Assembly (NCBI RefSeq): GCF_027980145.1
Contig: NZ_JAMZNK010000013.1
Location: 62,001 to 126,000 of the forward strand
Reading direction: 5' to 3'
Length of the DNA stretch: 64,000 bases
DNA from: Flavobacterium azizsancarii
GTDB lineage: Bacteria; Bacteroidota; Bacteroidia; Flavobacteriales; Flavobacteriaceae
The translations under genes were made by a program, and so were the position numbers. Under the pieces are notes generated by a model. That model was given only the letters and a program-made list of their open reading frames with translations. It searched no databases and was not told the DNA's origin. Every line of letters begins with the position of its first letter. Positions within the stretch are counted from its first letter, which is position 1. Positions 61,801 through 64,000 of this stretch are shown piece after piece.

Positions 61801-63837
61801 ATGAATTTATTTAGAAAACCTCTCACATTTCTCCTTATCGGAATGACATTTTTGAGCTGCAATAAAAAGGATGTAGCATTTTCAGATCCATTAATTACCA
61901 ATCGCGACACAACGATAAATCCTGGAGACGATTTTTTTAATTATGCTAATAATGGCTGGTTCAAAAAAAATCCCATTTTGCCTACCGACAGCAATAACGG
62001 AATAATGAGAATTGTTATGGATACTATTAATGGACAAATTAAAAGTATCTGCGAAAATGCTGCTAAAGACGAATCAGCTGGAAAAGGAAGTAACAAACAA
62101 AAAATTGGTGATTTTTATGCTTCAGGAATGGATACGATTGCCATCGAAAAAGCAGGTTTGTCTCCACTAAATAATGAAATCAAAAAAATCAACGAAATTA
62201 AGGATATTTCAGGATTGATCAGTACAATTGCACATTTGCAAACTGTAGGGGCAGATCCGGCATTTACGTTTTATGTTTCGCAGGATGATAAAATCAGTAC
62301 TAAATATGCTGTGTTTTTAGGACAAGGCGGTTTAGGAATGAAACAAAGAGATTATTATCTGGATTCTGACAAACGAAATGTAGAGATTCGTACAGCCTAT
62401 TTATCACATCTTAAAACGATGATGAAATTTATGGGTGAAGAAGAAGCTGTTGCTTCAAAAAATGCCGAAAAAGTACTGAAACTTGAAACTGAACTGGCAA
62501 AATCATCTAGAAAATTAGAAGCTCTTCGTGATCCTGTAAAAAATTACAACAAGCTTACTGTTGATCAGTTTAATGCTATTACTCCGGATATTGACTGGAA
62601 AAAAGTATTGCCGGTTTTAGGTATTGCAAAAGCAGATTCGATTATTGTAGGACAGCCCGAATTTTTTAAAGCATTAAATACGACGATCAAAAAATATACA
62701 ATCGAAGATTGGAAGACCTATCTTAAGTGGAATCTTGTAAGTGCTTATGCGCCTTATTTGAACGCCGCTATTGAAAAAGAAAATTTTAAATTCTATTCTA
62801 CAATAATGAATGGCGTGACGACTCAAAAGCCACGTTGGAAGAGAGTAGTAACGCAAACAAATCAATCTGTGGGAGAATTAATTGGGCAGGTTTATGTGGC
62901 TGATTATATGCCAAAAGGCGTAAAGGAGAAATTATTGGAAATAGGAAACAATATTCGTGATGTATTTGCTTCGCATATCAAAAAGCTGGATTGGATGAGC
63001 GAGCCTACCAAACAAAAAGCATTATACAAGCTAAGTAAAATGGTTATGAAATTGGGATATCCGGATAAATGGAAAGATATGAGTCAACTTTCTATCGATA
63101 GAAAATCATACTGTGTGAATGTTATGAAAGCTTATATTTGGGATTATAATTATATGATCAATAAATACGGAAAACCGGTAGACAGAAACGAATGGAGTAT
63201 GCAGCCACAGACTTATAATGCTTACTACAACCCAAGTAACAACGAAATCGTGATTCCGGCTTGTAATATTATTGTTCCGGGTTATGAAGGACGTATGCCG
63301 GACGATGCTATTTTGTACGGAATATTAGGTGGCTCTTTCTTCGGGCATGAAATCACACATGGTTTTGATGATCAGGGAAGTCAATATGACGAAAAAGGAA
63401 ACCTGAACAATTGGTGGACGGCAGAAGATTTGAAAAGATTCAAGGCCAAAACGCAATTGATCGTAGATCAGTACAACAGATATTCTATTTTAGGGAAACA
63501 GGTAAATGGTGAAGCGACTCAAGGCGAAAACATTGCTGATTTAGGTGGTGTTATCATGGGTTACGAAGCATTCGAAAAAACGGAACAGTTTAAGAACAAG
63601 CAAAAAATTAGCGGATTAACTCCGGAACAGCGTTATTTCCTTGCCTATGCTTATTCCTGGATGGTCAATAGAAGAGATGAGTCAAAAATTAACCAGATCA
63701 TGACAGATGTTCACGCACCGGAACAATTTAGAGTCAACGGACCATTGAGCAATATTCCGGAATTTCATAAGGCATTCAATGTCAAAAAAGGAAATAAGAT
63801 GTATCAGCCGGATAGTTTACGAGTAGTAATCTGGTAA
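61801..63837 (+). CDS. pepO: M13 family metallopeptidase lipoprotein (PepO/neprilysin-like)
   Basis: 678 residues. The leader MNLFRKPLTFLLIGMTFLSC has lipobox Cys20. The N-terminal M13_N domain begins PGDDFFNYANNGWFKKNPIL. The catalytic domain has the zinc motif HEITH (516-520) in FFGHEITHGFDDQGSQYD, the third ligand Glu in GENIADLGG, and the substrate-binding NAYYNPSNNEIVIPA. It ends RVVIW, in place of the family's common CxVW. The protein cleaves oligopeptides at the cell surface or in the periplasm. Full length and monocistronic, with a strong terminator. Confidence 0.95.
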   Translation: MNLFRKPLTFLLIGMTFLSCNKKDVAFSDPLITNRDTTINPGDDFFNYANNGWFKKNPILPTDSNNGIMRIVMDTINGQIKSICENAAKDESAGKGSNKQKIGDFYASGMDTIAIEKAGLSPLNNEIKKINEIKDISGLISTIAHLQTVGADPAFTFYVSQDDKISTKYAVFLGQGGLGMKQRDYYLDSDKRNVEIRTAYLSHLKTMMKFMGEEEAVASKNAEKVLKLETELAKSSRKLEALRDPVKNYNKLTVDQFNAITPDIDWKKVLPVLGIAKADSIIVGQPEFFKALNTTIKKYTIEDWKTYLKWNLVSAYAPYLNAAIEKENFKFYSTIMNGVTTQKPRWKRVVTQTNQSVGELIGQVYVADYMPKGVKEKLLEIGNNIRDVFASHIKKLDWMSEPTKQKALYKLSKMVMKLGYPDKWKDMSQLSIDRKSYCVNVMKAYIWDYNYMINKYGKPVDRNEWSMQPQTYNAYYNPSNNEIVIPACNIIVPGYEGRMPDDAILYGILGGSFFGHEITHGFDDQGSQYDEKGNLNNWWTAEDLKRFKAKTQLIVDQYNRYSILGKQVNGEATQGENIADLGGVIMGYEAFEKTEQFKNKQKISGLTPEQRYFLAYAYSWMVNRRDESKINQIMTDVHAPEQFRVNGPLSNIPEFHKAFNVKKGNKMYQPDSLRVVIW

Positions 63838-63860
63838 AAAATAAAATTCTCATTTATATA

Positions 63861-63886
63861 AAACCATTCGTTGCGGCGAATGGTTT
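63861..63886 (+). terminator. Terminator after the M13 peptidase gene
   Basis: A perfect 10-bp stem AAACCATTCG / CGAATGGTTT with loop TTGCGG and a T-run. Confidence 0.88.
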
Positions 63887-63899
63887 TTTTGTTTACGAT

Positions 63900-64000
63900 A
63901 TAATTGTCCACGGATTGAGCGGGTTAAGCTGGTTTGTCGCGGATTTTTTTTTGTTATATTTTTGCCACGGATTGTACTGATTAAAATGATTTTTTAATCT
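63900..64000. repeat. Start of a CCACGGATTG-type repeat at window edge
   Basis: TCCACGGATTGAGCGGGTTA (63909-63928) and GCCACGGATTGTACTGATTA (63965-63984) are two units of another dispersed intergenic repeat, cut by the window end. Confidence 0.55.

Overview
The window reads as chromosomal DNA of a Flavobacterium-like member of the Bacteroidota (inference). The evidence is low GC, promoters of the Bacteroidota type (TTTG, about 20 bases, TAnnTTTG), many SPII lipoproteins, an OmpA protein with thrombospondin type-3 repeats, a fused IcmF-type mutase, and many long palindromic intergenic repeats. No tRNA, rRNA, CRISPR array, transposase or integrase was seen.

Layout. 1-10.7 kb: the 3' part of valS, a TonB-dependent siderophore receptor next to a DUF4198 periplasmic protein (probable iron uptake pair), an MFS transporter, a small lipoprotein and topoisomerase III. 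11-22.6 kb: an accessory region of mostly minus-strand small lipoproteins and membrane proteins of unknown function, with an acyltransferase and an LRR lipoprotein. Several genes here are broken, two of them apparently by one missing base. 23-24.2 kb: a candidate Flavo-1 structured RNA, then prfA. 24.8-31.5 kb: a minus-strand envelope/stress block (YtxH, holin-like, lmo0937-like, OMP barrel, DUF4142, CHASE3 histidine kinase, response regulator, AraC-type regulator, CsbD, Dps). 31.7-42.5 kb: OmpA-family protein, pyrF, a metal-receptor-like binding protein, an AraC regulator with an aldo/keto reductase, catalase, purU and DUF4197. 42.7-47.3 kb: more small membrane proteins and lipoproteins, including three tandem paralogs. 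47.6-52.9 kb: L,D-transpeptidase and icmF, divergent.

53.2-60 kb is the most plastic part. A putative papain-like secreted effector overlaps a probable immunity lipoprotein. It is followed by a displaced second copy of the effector's 3' end and a cluster of GC-rich palindromes. After an XRE regulator come three paralogous small secreted proteins. Two of these are near-identical and flank an eight-unit array of about 95-bp repeats. Their upstream segment is repeated a third time directly in front of an AraC regulator. The window ends with three tandem long palindromes and an M13 metallopeptidase lipoprotein.

Functionally, housekeeping genes (valS, topB, prfA, pyrF, purU, icmF, kat, dps) are interspersed with fast-evolving envelope and secreted genes. 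The dispersed palindromes sit almost only between genes. All family assignments come from reading the sequence; no database search was run.
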